Assembly: GCA_018242605.1 (NCBI GenBank)
Contig: JAFEBP010000019.1
Location: 1-32,046 of the forward strand
Length of the DNA: 32,046 nucleotides
DNA from: Planctomycetota bacterium
Lineage (GTDB): Bacteria; Planctomycetota; Phycisphaerae; Phycisphaerales; UBA1924
Direction: 5' to 3'
Shown here: piece by piece, positions 1 through 7,599 of the stretch
How positions within the stretch are numbered: the first letter of the stretch is position 1
Layout of the letters: each line of letters opens with the position of its first letter
Notes under the pieces: model-generated
What the model was told of the DNA's origin: nothing
Seen by the model: only the letters and a program-made list of their open reading frames with translations
The model's database searches: none
Translations under genes and position numbers: made by a program

Positions 1-163
1 GATTGCCGCGATGCAGGCCAAGCATCTGTGGTCGAGCCCCGAAGGCAAGACCCCCGAGGCCACCTTGTACGCCGCCATCATCCGCGAGATCGCCGCCAAG
101 GGCAACGCGGCGCGGTTCAAGAAGCACGACCGCGGCGTCTTCGTCGCCGGGAAGGGGGCCTGA
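1..163 (+). CDS. HARE-HTH domain protein, C-terminal end (partial)
   Basis: The reading frame is open from the window edge to TGA at 161-163, giving 53 residues of the C-terminus of a longer protein. The visible part contains a W-SSPEGKTPEATLYAAIIREI block followed by a basic RFKK and an RGVF end. This pattern is typical of the HB1/ASXL/restriction-endonuclease HTH (HARE-HTH) domain, a winged-helix fold found in RNA polymerase delta subunits, restriction enzymes and many small planctomycete mobile-element proteins. It presumably binds DNA or recognises modified DNA, but the rest of the protein is not visible. The next gene starts 3 bp after this stop, so the two are probably co-transcribed. 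Family assignment is by motif memory; the specific role is unknown. Confidence 0.75.
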   Translation, partial: IAAMQAKHLWSSPEGKTPEATLYAAIIREIAAKGNAARFKKHDRGVFVAGKGA

Positions 164-166
164 ACC

Positions 167-388
167 ATGAGGCTTTCTGACATCACCGTCGGCGGCCGGT
201 ACACCGCCAAGGTCTCCGGCGTCCTCACCACCGTCCGCGTCCTGGGCATCCGCGAGGTACCCAACTTCAACCGGGGCAACCCCCGCTGGCTGACGCGGGT
301 GGATGTCATCAACGAACGCACCGGCCGCAAGACCACGTTCGCCTCCGCGGCGCGCCTGCGCCGCCCAGCGCCGGAAGGGAAGGCGTGA
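167..388 (+). CDS. Small basic hypothetical protein
   Basis: A 73-residue protein rich in Val, Thr and Arg, beginning MRLSDITVGGRYTAKVSG. The GRYTAKVSGVLTTVRVLGI stretch followed by a polar segment and TRVDVINERTGR looks like a small all-beta fold, for example SH3-like or OB-like, but I do not recognise a named family. The start is supported by a GAAGGGGG Shine-Dalgarno-like run about 8 bp upstream, and the gene sits 3 bp after the HARE-HTH gene and 3 bp before the next one. This spacing argues for a real, translationally coupled gene in the mobile-element operon. Function is not known. Confidence 0.65.
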   Translation: MRLSDITVGGRYTAKVSGVLTTVRVLGIREVPNFNRGNPRWLTRVDVINERTGRKTTFASAARLRRPAPEGKA

Positions 389-391
389 CAC

Positions 392-748
392 ATGGACGCC
401 ACGGGACCAATTGAAACCACAGAGACCTTCACCGTCGCTGACGGGTACCTCGTCCGCAGCGTGGTCCCCCGCCGCGGAACCCCCTACCAACACCGCTGCA
501 CGCTCGCCAACTACCAGGCCGTCGCATACGCGATCGAAGACCTCAAGGGCGGGCCCACCACCTTGGAACAACTGGCGGCCGCCACGGGCCTGCCCAACAC
601 GCAGGTCAACGTCGCCTTCGCGTTCCTGAAGGAGCGCGGGTGCGTGGTGCCCGCCCACGGACGCCGCCACAAGGCCGCGTCCAGCGTTCTCTTCGAGGAC
701 GCCATGACCGAGTACCACGCCCTGCGCGAAGAGGCCCCCGGCCACTAG
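392..748 (+). CDS. Small winged-helix-like hypothetical protein
   Basis: A 118-residue protein preceded by a GGAAGG ribosome-binding site about 9 bp before the ATG. Residues 45-90 read as a helix-turn-helix or winged helix: an AVAYAIEDLKGG helix, then TTLEQLAAATGLPNTQVNVA (the HTH proper), then FLKERGCVV as a wing strand. It therefore probably binds DNA as a small regulator of the element, though this is inferred from secondary-structure character only. Its TAG stop overlaps the TAG of the minus-strand gene that ends at 745, so the two transcription units converge with overlapping stops and no room for a terminator. Confidence 0.6.
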   Translation: MDATGPIETTETFTVADGYLVRSVVPRRGTPYQHRCTLANYQAVAYAIEDLKGGPTTLEQLAAATGLPNTQVNVAFAFLKERGCVVPAHGRRHKAASSVLFEDAMTEYHALREEAPGH

Positions 749-1068
749 CGCCCCGGCTTCCCGGCCCCATCGCCACCGACCTGCAATGCTGCCCCGGCCG
801 ACGCCGGGGCGGCGTCACTGAGGGGCGCGGCCGCAAGCGGGGGCTTGGGCTTGGCGGCGGCCGCGCGTTTCGCATCCACGATGATCTGAATCAAGAGGAC
901 CACCGCCAGGGTCCAGATTGCGGCCGTCCACGCCGAGTCCAACCAACGGACGACCACCGCCGCCCGCCGCGACCGCCGCGAGGCCGGGGCGTGCCCGGTT
1001 CCCGCTTCGTCCCCAACGCCGTCCGCTTGCGCGTCCAACCCGTTCGACGCGTTCGTGACGTGCTCCAT
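745..1068 (-). CDS. Small single-pass membrane protein
   Basis: A 107-residue protein whose N-terminal 30 residues are polar. A basic SRRSRRAAVVVRW stretch is followed by one clear hydrophobic segment (about residues 45-66, AAIWTLAVVLLIQIIV), then a low-complexity Ala/Pro/Lys-rich tail. It looks like a single-pass inner-membrane protein with the positive residues cytoplasmic. A GGAG ribosome-binding site lies about 8 bp before the ATG. It is the last gene of the minus-strand block of the element, downstream of the terminase-small-like gene, a place where phages and satellites often carry small membrane or lysis-associated proteins. That role is a guess; a shadow of the overlapping DNA is possible but the membrane segment and ribosome-binding site favour a real gene. 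Confidence 0.5.
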   Translation of the reverse strand: MEHVTNASNGLDAQADGVGDEAGTGHAPASRRSRRAAVVVRWLDSAWTAAIWTLAVVLLIQIIVDAKRAAAAKPKPPLAAAPLSDAAPASAGAALQVGGDGAGKPGR

Positions 1069-1129
1069 GACAATGCTCCGTGATCCGCCCCCGGCCGCGG
1101 GGCGAGATGTGCGTGGCCGCGGGCGACGC

Positions 1130-1546
1130 CTACACCGCGCGCTGCCCGGCGTTGTACGTGTCCGGCTTCTGAGAACCGACCGTTTGCTCGAGGTGCTCGA
1201 TGCGTTCGGCGAGGTGGTCCAACTCCATCGACTCGCGGCCGAACTTCAGCACGGCCGTTGAAGCGCTGACCCGCGCCGCATGAGGCGCCGAGGGGTCCGA
1301 CGAGATCTTGAGCAGCGTCTGCAACGCCATCGGCGCGTAGCGCGTCGCCATGCTCATCGCCTGCGTGAACGTCTCGCGGCGGGCCTTCTGGAACGCCGCC
1401 TTGAAGTCGGGACGGTGCAGCCAATCCTTGAGCGTCCGCAGGGGTACGTTGGCCTTCTCCGCCGCCATGACGTGCGTGGGCTCGGCGATCAACGCCGCGA
1501 TCGCTCGCTCTTGCCGGGGCGTCAGGTTGGCTTCGGTGGGCTCCAT
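1130..1546 (-). CDS. HTH protein resembling phage terminase small subunits
   Basis: A 138-residue protein with an N-terminal LTPRQERAIAALIAEPTH helix, then AAEKANVPLRTLKDWL, a clear helix-turn-helix that would recognise DNA. A predicted helical region and a C-terminal coiled-coil-like stretch (LDHLAERIEHLEQ, about residues 112-124) follow. The order HTH, LxxPxF-type linker (LHRPDFKAAFQKAR), helical oligomerisation region and a conserved PHAARVSASTAVLKFG block matches terminase small subunits of the phBC6A51 type, which bind packaging sites and load the large subunit. No large subunit is visible in the window. It could instead be a generic HTH protein of the element. No good ribosome-binding site is visible before the ATG, so the exact start is less certain. 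Confidence 0.55.
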   Translation of the reverse strand: MEPTEANLTPRQERAIAALIAEPTHVMAAEKANVPLRTLKDWLHRPDFKAAFQKARRETFTQAMSMATRYAPMALQTLLKISSDPSAPHAARVSASTAVLKFGRESMELDHLAERIEHLEQTVGSQKPDTYNAGQRAV

Positions 1547-1591
1547 GGGGGCGAATCTGTGCGGTTTGGGGCGGGCAACCGCCCCCGCGGG

Positions 1592-2899
1592 CTACACACG
1601 CTCGGCCTTCTTCCCCGTGAACGCTTCCCAGCGCTGCACGATCACATCACAGTACAGCGGGTCCAGTTCCATCAGGAACGCGCGCCGGCCCTGCTGCTCC
1701 GCGGCCATCAGCGTGCTGCCCGACCCGCCGAAGAGGTCCAGCACGTGCTCGCCCGCCTTGGACGAGTAGGCCATCGCGCGAGCCGCCAACTCCACCGGCT
1801 TCTCGGTGAGGTGCACCATGCTCTGCGGGTTGACCTTCTTGACGTGCCACAGGTCGGGCACGTTGTTGGGGCCGTAGAAGTGGTGCCCGGCCCCCTCGCG
1901 CCAGCCGTAGAAGCACCACTCGTGCGCCCCCATGAAGTCCTTGCGGGTCAGCACCGGGTGCTGCTTGTCCCAGATGATCGCCTGCGCGAAGTAGAGTTCG
2001 TTCGCCTTCAGCACCGGCGGGTAGTTGCCGCAGTTGGCGTAGCCCCCCCAGATGTAGAAGCACCCGCCGGGCACCAGCACGCGCGAGATGTTGCCGAACC
2101 AGGCTGCCAGCAAACGGTCGAACTCGGCGTCGCTCACGAAGTCGTTGGCGAGCGGGCGGTCCTTGGCGCGGAGTTTCTTATGGGTGGCGCGGCCCTTCTC
2201 GGGGTAGCGGTTCAGGTCCGCACTCTGCTGGTCGTGCTGGTCGGCCTTGTCGGGCAGGGAGAAGGAACTGAGCCCCGCGACGATGGCGTTGTTGCTCCGC
2301 GGCTCGACCTTGACGTTGTACGGCGGATCGCTGTTGACGAGGTGGATCGGCTTGCCGTCCAGCAGGCGGTCCACGTCCGCGGGCAGGCTGCTGTCCCCGC
2401 ACAGCAGGCGGTGGTTCCCCAGCACCCACAGGTCCCCGGGCTGCGTCGTCGCGGCGTCCGGCGGCTCGGGCACGTCGTCGGGGTCGGTGAGGCCGGGGTT
2501 GCCGGGCGGGGCCATGATCTCGCCCAACTCCTCGGGCGTCCAGCCCAAAAGACCGAGGTCGAAGTTCATCTCCTTGAGGTCGGTCAGTTCCAGCGGCAGG
2601 AGTTCCATATCCCATTCGGCGATGCTGGCGGTCTGGTTGTCGGCGATGCGGTACGCCGCCGCCTGCGCCGGGGTGAGCCCCTCGGCCACATGCACCGGCA
2701 CCTGCGTCAACCCCAACTTCTGCGCCGCCTTCAGCCGCGTGTGGCCGACGACCACCACGCCGTCGCGGTCAATCACGAGCGGTTGCTGCCAACCAAACTC
2801 CCGCAGCGACTTGGCAACCACTTCGACGGCGGCCTCGTTCTTGCGCGGGTTGCGGTGGTAGGGCTTGACGGACTCGATGGGGCGGAGTTCAACGTGCAT
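1592..2899 (-). CDS. ParB-domain / beta-class DNA methyltransferase fusion
   Basis: 435 residues with two parts. Residues 1-130 are a ParB/sulfiredoxin-like domain (VGHTRLKAAQKLGL at about 51-64, and RIADNQT at 84-90). The C-terminal part is a DNA amino-methyltransferase: the catalytic DPPY motif is at about 191-194 (SDPPYNVK) and the SAM-binding FGGSGS motif at about 390-395, so the order is motif IV before motif I, the beta-class arrangement. It should transfer a methyl group from SAM to the exocyclic amino group of adenine or cytosine; the target sequence cannot be read from the protein. This fusion is common in phages and integrative elements, where it protects element DNA or marks replication or packaging sites. 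No restriction partner is next to it. An AAGGA ribosome-binding site lies about 8 bp before the ATG. Confidence 0.9.
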   Translation of the reverse strand: MHVELRPIESVKPYHRNPRKNEAAVEVVAKSLREFGWQQPLVIDRDGVVVVGHTRLKAAQKLGLTQVPVHVAEGLTPAQAAAYRIADNQTASIAEWDMELLPLELTDLKEMNFDLGLLGWTPEELGEIMAPPGNPGLTDPDDVPEPPDAATTQPGDLWVLGNHRLLCGDSSLPADVDRLLDGKPIHLVNSDPPYNVKVEPRSNNAIVAGLSSFSLPDKADQHDQQSADLNRYPEKGRATHKKLRAKDRPLANDFVSDAEFDRLLAAWFGNISRVLVPGGCFYIWGGYANCGNYPPVLKANELYFAQAIIWDKQHPVLTRKDFMGAHEWCFYGWREGAGHHFYGPNNVPDLWHVKKVNPQSMVHLTEKPVELAARAMAYSSKAGEHVLDLFGGSGSTLMAAEQQGRRAFLMELDPLYCDVIVQRWEAFTGKKAERV

Positions 2900-3017
2900 G
2901 ATGCGTTCGTCCTTGAATGCAATATTTGTCTTTCATCATAATACGATCAGCGGGCATATCGGTGTCGAGAATCCACAGTGAAATCTCTGCTTTTCCCGAT
3001 TTTCCATCTCCGCCTGC

Positions 3018-3134
3018 AAGTGTGACGAGTGTGGCGAGTGTGTTTCCCATCTCCTTATACATTTGTCTCTATTTACTCTCTTTATATTTTTGTCACTCAA
3101 GATTAAAAAAACACCTGTTACACTTGTTACACTT
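3018..3134. repeat. Inverted iteron clusters around an AT-rich segment (origin-like)
   Basis: On the plus strand three contiguous 9-bp units occur at 3018-3026 (AAGTGTGAC), 3027-3035 (GAGTGTGGC) and 3036-3044 (GAGTGTGTT). On the minus strand the same unit recurs three times at 3126-3134 and 3117-3125 (both AAGTGTAAC) and 3108-3116 (AGGTGTTTT). The consensus is roughly RAGTGTRRC. The clusters face each other across about 60 bp of unusually AT-rich DNA (3047-3107) in an otherwise GC-rich window. This lies between the stop of the primase/helicase gene and the start of the methyltransferase gene. Iterons plus an AT-rich unwinding region beside a replication protein gene is the classic layout of an iteron origin; the function is inferred. 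Confidence 0.6.
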
Positions 3135-3142
3135 GCACGGCA

Positions 3143-5743
3143 TCAGCCCAACACGGACGCGAGTTGCCACACCAACCCATTGCGGCTCTTGCGGGTGGGG
3201 TGGATCGTGAAGCGCTTTCCGTCCACGACCCGTTCCCGTATGTCGCGCAGGCGAGCCCCGAACTGCCGTGGGTTTGGCGTCTCGTTCGCGCCGACCCCGG
3301 TGAAGTCTCGAATCGCCGCCCGCATCGCCGCGGCCGCATCGCCGCCCGAGCCGCCGGAGCCGCCTCCCTCGCCGAACAGACTGTCAATCAGGTCCGTGAT
3401 GACCCCGCAGCCGTCTTCGCAGTAACTTTCCCACGCGTTCATCAGCGCGAGCACCGCCTCCAGCTCGCCGTCGCCCCCCGCGTCGCACAGCAGGGAACGG
3501 TCGCACGGATCGGTCTTGGTCGCCCACTCTACAGCGCCACGCACAAGATCCGACCACGGCTCAAAGCCCCCGAACGGCTTGAGATTCGCCCGCGGACGCC
3601 CCTTCTCGCAGAAACCGCGCAGGATCGTGAGGCCCGCGCGGGCCAAGTTCCGCCAGTTCGCGCGAACGGTTTCCAGCAGGTTGGGGTACTTGAAATCGCA
3701 GCGTTCCTCCGGTCGTTCCTCGGGCACGTTGAGCCGGATGTGGACGATGCGGCGTGCGGTGTCACCGACCACCGCGATGTTGTTGCCCGTCGCATACCAA
3801 GTCGTGTTCAGCCTCACGGTGGCCTGCTCGTTCTTGCCGAGAAGCCGGTCGTTCCACATCTCCGTCGTCAGAGCGCGGTCCAGCGAAGCGTTGCCGAAGG
3901 GGCCCTGCACGTTGTCCAAAAGCACGATCGCGTCGCCCGCCAGCGCGATCGAGGTGATCAACTTCCGCATCTCGGCGGGCTCGTGGGCGTACCCGCTCGC
4001 GGCGCACTCGTGCCCCTGAGCGATGATGCCCGTGACCTTCGCCAGCAGCGACTTGCCCGCCCCGCGGACGTTTGCGTCGATCAGGAAGAGCGGGGCGGGG
4101 CCCCGAAACGCGTGCCGCGCCAAAGGCGTCAGCAGGCTCGCCAACCAAGCCGCCCTCCCCCACTCCCCGTGAAAATGAAAGTCCCCAACGATGTCGAACA
4201 GCGTTTCCACCGCCGCCTTGATGTCCTCCAAGGACGGCCGCTCCTTGATGTCAGGGAATGCGCCGCTCGGCTTGTACAACACGCCGGTCGCGTGGTCGTA
4301 CCCCGCTTTGCAGCACACGGTGCCGTCGGGCCGCAGGAATGGCACCGTCGCCACCGCTTCGAGCGGGCGGATTGCCTTCCACTCTCCTCGGGCGTCGATG
4401 GCTGCGACCAGCCACCGCTTGGGCCGCGCCGGCTTGTACCCGCCTTGGCCGTTGGGCTCCAACAGGATGACGTTGCGCGAGATGAACTCACGCAGCGTCG
4501 GAAGCGGCACCTGCCCGATCACGACGGCGTCGTGACCGCGTTTGACATGGCGATCGTCGTCGGCGGCGTACAGCGGGCGCACCAGTTTGTGACCGCGCTT
4601 GAACAGTTCGGGCTCCGCGCCCAGAGCGGCGATCACCTCATCCGCCGAGGCGCTCTCTTCCATCCCGAGCACGATCTGGGGCCGGGAGTCGCCTTCCGCG
4701 ACGGCCTCGCGCACCGCCCCGGTATACACATCGGTGCACCCCTCAATGGCGAGGGCGATCGTCATCTGCCCGTAGGTGCGGGCTCCGCGCTGCTCATCCC
4801 ACTTCTCGCGGAAGAGGCCCGAACGCCGGAACAGCCGGTCCATGCGGGCCGCGTCCCTTCCGGTCCAGAACGCAAGGTGGTTGCACAGCGCCAGATCCGC
4901 GGCACTGTCATCGCCGTGGTAGGCCGATGTGTCCCCGCTCCAGAGCGCTGAGAACGCCGCACCATTGCTTGCTGATCCCGCCTTGTGGATGAGTAGCTCG
5001 TCGGTCAGCGCCTCCGGCCCGCCCACGGGCGAAGGCGTTGACGCTGCTTTGGAAGCCCGCGGCGGCCACAGGCTCTGGATGAGTTCGTCCAGCGCCGATT
5101 GGCAATCGACCACGTCCACGGGATACTCACCCAAGGGCCGCCCCGTGACGGTCAGGAGGCGGCAGCGGTCGTACACCTCGATCTCCCCGCCCCACGGCAT
5201 ACCGGCCTTCTTGCACCGCGAAACGGCCGCCTTGGTCGCCCGCATGAACACGCGGATGCCGGTGCCCGACGGCGAGAGTTCCGTGTACGTTGGGAAGCGC
5301 GACAGGATCTCCTTGGCGGCGGGGTGGATCGTGCCGTCGGGGCCGACGCAGCCGTCCAAGTCGAGCCCGGTGATGCCCTCACCCTTCACGCACACGAACC
5401 CCAGCCCCGCCGCTGCGGGGTTCTGGGAGTAGGCCGCCGCCGCCTTCTCGAACGACATCCAGTTGCTCGGGTCCATCGCGTTGATCGCCGATGACCCGAT
5501 CGGACCGCACGGGTTCTTCTTGGGTTTGTAGCCGGACTTCGCTCGCTCCGCCGGGGTCCCGTGAACCAATGCCCAGAGCACCCAGCGATCTCGCCCGCGC
5601 AGTCCCGCCGGGATGTTGCCGGGGTTGACTGCTACCGATGGGCGCAGGCCGACGCGGGCTTTCAAGGGGCGAACCGTGCCGTCGGGGCGGCCACCAGCAC
5701 CCCGGGGGTTCGAAGGGCGGGCCGGTTGAGGGGCGGAGTTCAT
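3143..5743 (-). CDS. Primase-polymerase / helicase fusion (element replication protein)
   Basis: 866 residues from the ATG at 5743; a GTG 3 bp upstream is possible, but GAGGAGG is better spaced (about 7 bp) for the ATG. Residues about 45-230 resemble an archaeo-eukaryotic-type primase-polymerase domain: LDLDGC near 128-133 would supply metal-binding acidic residues, SPSGTGIRVF near 158-167 fits the nucleotide-binding motif, and EVYDRCRLLTVTGR follows. Residues about 281-340 look like the helix-bundle domain of NrS-1-type phage polymerases. A P-loop ATPase follows, with Walker A GAGKS near 562 and a Walker B-like IVLLDNV near 607, then a C-terminal tail with a Gly/Ser-rich linker. It probably primes and unwinds the element's DNA. 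It is translationally coupled to the DUF1580 gene upstream (overlapping stop and start) and its 3' end abuts the iteron clusters. Confidence 0.85.
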   Translation of the reverse strand: MNSAPQPARPSNPRGAGGRPDGTVRPLKARVGLRPSVAVNPGNIPAGLRGRDRWVLWALVHGTPAERAKSGYKPKKNPCGPIGSSAINAMDPSNWMSFEKAAAAYSQNPAAAGLGFVCVKGEGITGLDLDGCVGPDGTIHPAAKEILSRFPTYTELSPSGTGIRVFMRATKAAVSRCKKAGMPWGGEIEVYDRCRLLTVTGRPLGEYPVDVVDCQSALDELIQSLWPPRASKAASTPSPVGGPEALTDELLIHKAGSASNGAAFSALWSGDTSAYHGDDSAADLALCNHLAFWTGRDAARMDRLFRRSGLFREKWDEQRGARTYGQMTIALAIEGCTDVYTGAVREAVAEGDSRPQIVLGMEESASADEVIAALGAEPELFKRGHKLVRPLYAADDDRHVKRGHDAVVIGQVPLPTLREFISRNVILLEPNGQGGYKPARPKRWLVAAIDARGEWKAIRPLEAVATVPFLRPDGTVCCKAGYDHATGVLYKPSGAFPDIKERPSLEDIKAAVETLFDIVGDFHFHGEWGRAAWLASLLTPLARHAFRGPAPLFLIDANVRGAGKSLLAKVTGIIAQGHECAASGYAHEPAEMRKLITSIALAGDAIVLLDNVQGPFGNASLDRALTTEMWNDRLLGKNEQATVRLNTTWYATGNNIAVVGDTARRIVHIRLNVPEERPEERCDFKYPNLLETVRANWRNLARAGLTILRGFCEKGRPRANLKPFGGFEPWSDLVRGAVEWATKTDPCDRSLLCDAGGDGELEAVLALMNAWESYCEDGCGVITDLIDSLFGEGGGSGGSGGDAAAAMRAAIRDFTGVGANETPNPRQFGARLRDIRERVVDGKRFTIHPTRKSRNGLVWQLASVLG

Positions 5744-6162
5744 CACAGCCCCTCCTCGCGCAGTTCGCGGTCAAGGCACTCATCGAGCCCGCGGCGGTCG
5801 ATCGGCGTCGGGGCCGGGCGGCGTTTGCGCGACGGCGGACCGAACGCCGGGTCGCGGGGGGGCGTTTGCTTGGCGGCTGCGTCCTTGGCCTCGAAGTAGA
5901 CCGTGTCCGCCTCAGCAAGGCGTTTCATGAACTGGTGCACGTACGCGGCCTTGGTGAGGACCTTGCCGCCCGCGCGGACGTGCTCGAGGCGCACCCGCTG
6001 ACCGTTGCGGGCCATGACGCCCTTGCGGCACCACCGCCAGACGGTGCTGGTCGAGGGGCGGCCTGGCACAATGGCGGCCGCCTTGCCCAAGGGGATGAGG
6101 GTGGCCATGTCATCGCCGGCCCGGCCCCAATCGTGCGAAACTGCTGAATCCGTGTCGTTCAT
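5743..6162 (-). CDS. DUF1580 family DNA-binding protein
   Basis: 139 residues from the ATG at 6162, chosen because GCAGGAG lies about 8 bp upstream; an in-frame upstream ATG at 6219 lacks this. The core (TLIPLGKAAAIVPGRPSTS then TVWRWCRKGV, then VRLEHVRAGGKVLT) matches the DUF1580 pattern, a family seen almost only in planctomycetes. It resembles an excisionase or AlpA-type helix-turn-helix: a tryptophan in the recognition helix followed by a beta-hairpin wing. The C-terminal third is a basic, proline-rich tail. Gene order (regulator directly before the replication primase, overlapping stop/start) suggests it acts as element regulator or excisionase. Its likely promoter region holds the TTAGGTGCGC repeats, a candidate operator. 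Function is inferred from fold and place. Confidence 0.75.
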   Translation of the reverse strand: MNDTDSAVSHDWGRAGDDMATLIPLGKAAAIVPGRPSTSTVWRWCRKGVMARNGQRVRLEHVRAGGKVLTKAAYVHQFMKRLAEADTVYFEAKDAAAKQTPPRDPAFGPPSRKRRPAPTPIDRRGLDECLDRELREEGL

Positions 6163-6250
6163 CCGTAAACTCCTGCAAGGGGCCGAAATCGGCCACAATG
6201 CCGGAGAAAAGGATGACAACTTCTGGTGCCGTTACAAGCGACGGCCGCTC

Positions 6251-6302
6251 TTAGGTGCGCAAGGTGCGCATTTTGGGTCCTTAGGTGCGCCCTTAGGTGC
6301 GC
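6251..6302. repeat. Short direct repeats TTAGGTGCGC
   Basis: TTAGGTGCGC occurs at 6251-6260, 6281-6290 and 6293-6302, with a shorter copy AAGGTGCGC at 6261-6269. All are in the same orientation within 52 bp. The last copy overlaps the stop codon of the 341-residue gene, and the cluster lies about 90 bp upstream of the DUF1580 start. They may be binding sites for the DUF1580 protein or a second set of replication iterons. The repeats themselves are certain; their role is not. Confidence 0.7.
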
Positions 6303-7318
6303 CCCTTTTTCCTCAAGTTCCGCTTCTTGAGCGTCGGTATCCGTGCTTTGAGTTCGGCTGCGCTCACGCGACGTAGCGGGCCGTAGCACGGAAGGCCCTC
6401 CGGCCCCCGGTCGATCCAACCACGAATGGCCTTTGCAGTTACGCCCGCGATCCTCCCAGCCTGCTTGTGGTCGATCAGATCGTTGGGGTACGGCGACGCC
6501 TGCGTCGCCAACCAAGCCAACATCTCGGCGCTCGCCTGAAACAGGCCCGGCGTGAGCCAACTTTCGAAGTGCCGCCACGTCTTGGGAACGGGACACGCCA
6601 AGACTCCGACCGGGTCAATCACCGCCTTGTTTTTGGCAATCTCACTCCGAAACTTCTCGCACACCTTTGGGAGGTCATCAGTTCCAAATGCGAAGTTCGC
6701 CGCCCCGCCGCCCCAAGTAGTTCGCTTGGCCTGAACCGCCGCGGGCCCCAGCCCCTCCCACACCAGCGCCGCCATGAAGAGCGCCCAGAGTTCCGATTCG
6801 TCTGCTTTCACCAGCAACTTGGTGCGGTCCAACCACTCTCCCGCACGTCCGCGGAGCGATACTCGGGACACCTCGCGCCACGCCACCGTGGCAAGGTCGT
6901 GGTAGCGCATCCGCCCCTTTTCATCACCCCGGTAGGCAACCCAACCGCAGTCCCCGTGGGCGTTGTCGTCGTAGTACCAACCCCATGGCTTGGGAAACTT
7001 GGATTCCAAATGCACGATCGGAGGGTCCCCCTCCACGATTCGGGAGAACGGCGATTCCCAAGTCGTCTCCGTCCGACGCGCGCGAGACTCCAAGGGCAAC
7101 GGGCTGATCGCCAAGAGGTTGTCATCGAGTGCCGCACGCCTCGCCCAGCCACCGCTCCACTGATGGAGGCCCCACTGCTCGGGGCGAAGTTCCCGCACGT
7201 TGAACGGCGCGCCAGTGTCCTCGTCGGCGTACACGACAATCCTGACGACAAGGTCACCGAAGTGGGAAGCGGCGTCGAGCATCTGAGCCCGACACGATTC
7301 AAAGATGTTCGATTGCAT
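6293..7318 (-). CDS. Unidentified 341-residue protein with C-terminal HTH-like segment
   Basis: Starts at the ATG at 7318; a TTG three codons upstream is possible, and no convincing ribosome-binding site is seen for either. The N-terminal 230 residues form a soluble, Trp-rich region I do not recognise (WGWYYDDNAH, then CGWVAYRGDEKGRMRYHDLA). The last ~60 residues, beginning NDLIDHKQAGRIAGVTAKAI and continuing RGWIDRGPEGLP, look like a MerR/excisionase-type helix-turn-helix with a short wing. The C-terminal end is very basic. It is the first gene of the minus-strand element block and lies next to the attachment region, so it could be a regulator or recombination directionality factor. That is inference from position. 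A 7-bp inverted repeat covers its start codon. Confidence 0.6.
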   Translation of the reverse strand: MQSNIFESCRAQMLDAASHFGDLVVRIVVYADEDTGAPFNVRELRPEQWGLHQWSGGWARRAALDDNLLAISPLPLESRARRTETTWESPFSRIVEGDPPIVHLESKFPKPWGWYYDDNAHGDCGWVAYRGDEKGRMRYHDLATVAWREVSRVSLRGRAGEWLDRTKLLVKADESELWALFMAALVWEGLGPAAVQAKRTTWGGGAANFAFGTDDLPKVCEKFRSEIAKNKAVIDPVGVLACPVPKTWRHFESWLTPGLFQASAEMLAWLATQASPYPNDLIDHKQAGRIAGVTAKAIRGWIDRGPEGLPCYGPLRRVSAAELKARIPTLKKRNLRKKGRT

Positions 7319-7329
7319 TGGTTGCAATC
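7311..7329. repeat. Inverted repeat over a start codon
   Basis: GATTGCA at 7311-7317 and TGCAATC at 7323-7329 form a perfect 7-bp inverted repeat with a 5-bp spacer. The complement of the ATG at 7318 lies across the left arm and spacer. Bound as DNA it could be an operator; as RNA it would hide the start of the 341-residue gene. Either would be a way to control that gene, but this is speculative. Confidence 0.35.
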
Positions 7330-7463
7330 AATGTAGCGCATGCGAACACCGTCAGCATGAATGAGTAAAACACCCTACATTTGGTTCGACGCTCGCACGC
7401 CGACACGAACCACGCACTCGCGTCGCCGTCAACTCATCATTTGCCTTTCCCAACTCCACACTC

Positions 7464-7495
7464 GGAGCGCGGTGCAGCGCGGTGTACACCGCGCT
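7464..7495. repeat. Left array of GCGCGGTG half-sites (perfect 20-bp palindrome plus one copy)
   Basis: A perfect palindrome at 7476-7495 consists of GCGCGGTG (7477-7484) facing CACCGCGC (7487-7494). A third copy GCGCGGTG lies at 7467-7474, in the same orientation as the left arm. The pattern is therefore forward, forward, reverse. It is the mirror image of the array at 7718-7747, and the tRNA-Ala fragment lies between the two. Candidate roles are arm-type integrase sites, excisionase sites or an operator. Confidence 0.7.
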
Positions 7496-7599
7496 CCGTT
7501 GCGATATGAGGCACATTCCGAACTAATGTCTGCATCGCTTGCAATACGGGACCCACGTGGATAACGTAGTATCACGTTCGGGTTTTGGATGGGTCTACG

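Noticed and set aside
1280..2941. A 553-residue plus-strand open frame
   Set aside because: It is antisense to the methyltransferase and terminase-like genes, is very rich in Arg, Val and His, and shows no domain; a shadow of GC-rich coding DNA.
3018..3134. Possible CRISPR-like repeats
   Set aside because: Units are only 9 bp, contiguous without spacers, and inverted between the two clusters; this is an iteron pattern.
2917..3210. A 97-residue plus-strand frame in the AT-rich gap
   Set aside because: It runs through the iterons and the AT-rich stretch and into the primase gene; composition follows the repeats, not a protein.
3164..4951. A 595-residue plus-strand open frame
   Set aside because: Antisense to the primase-helicase gene, low-complexity composition, no motif.
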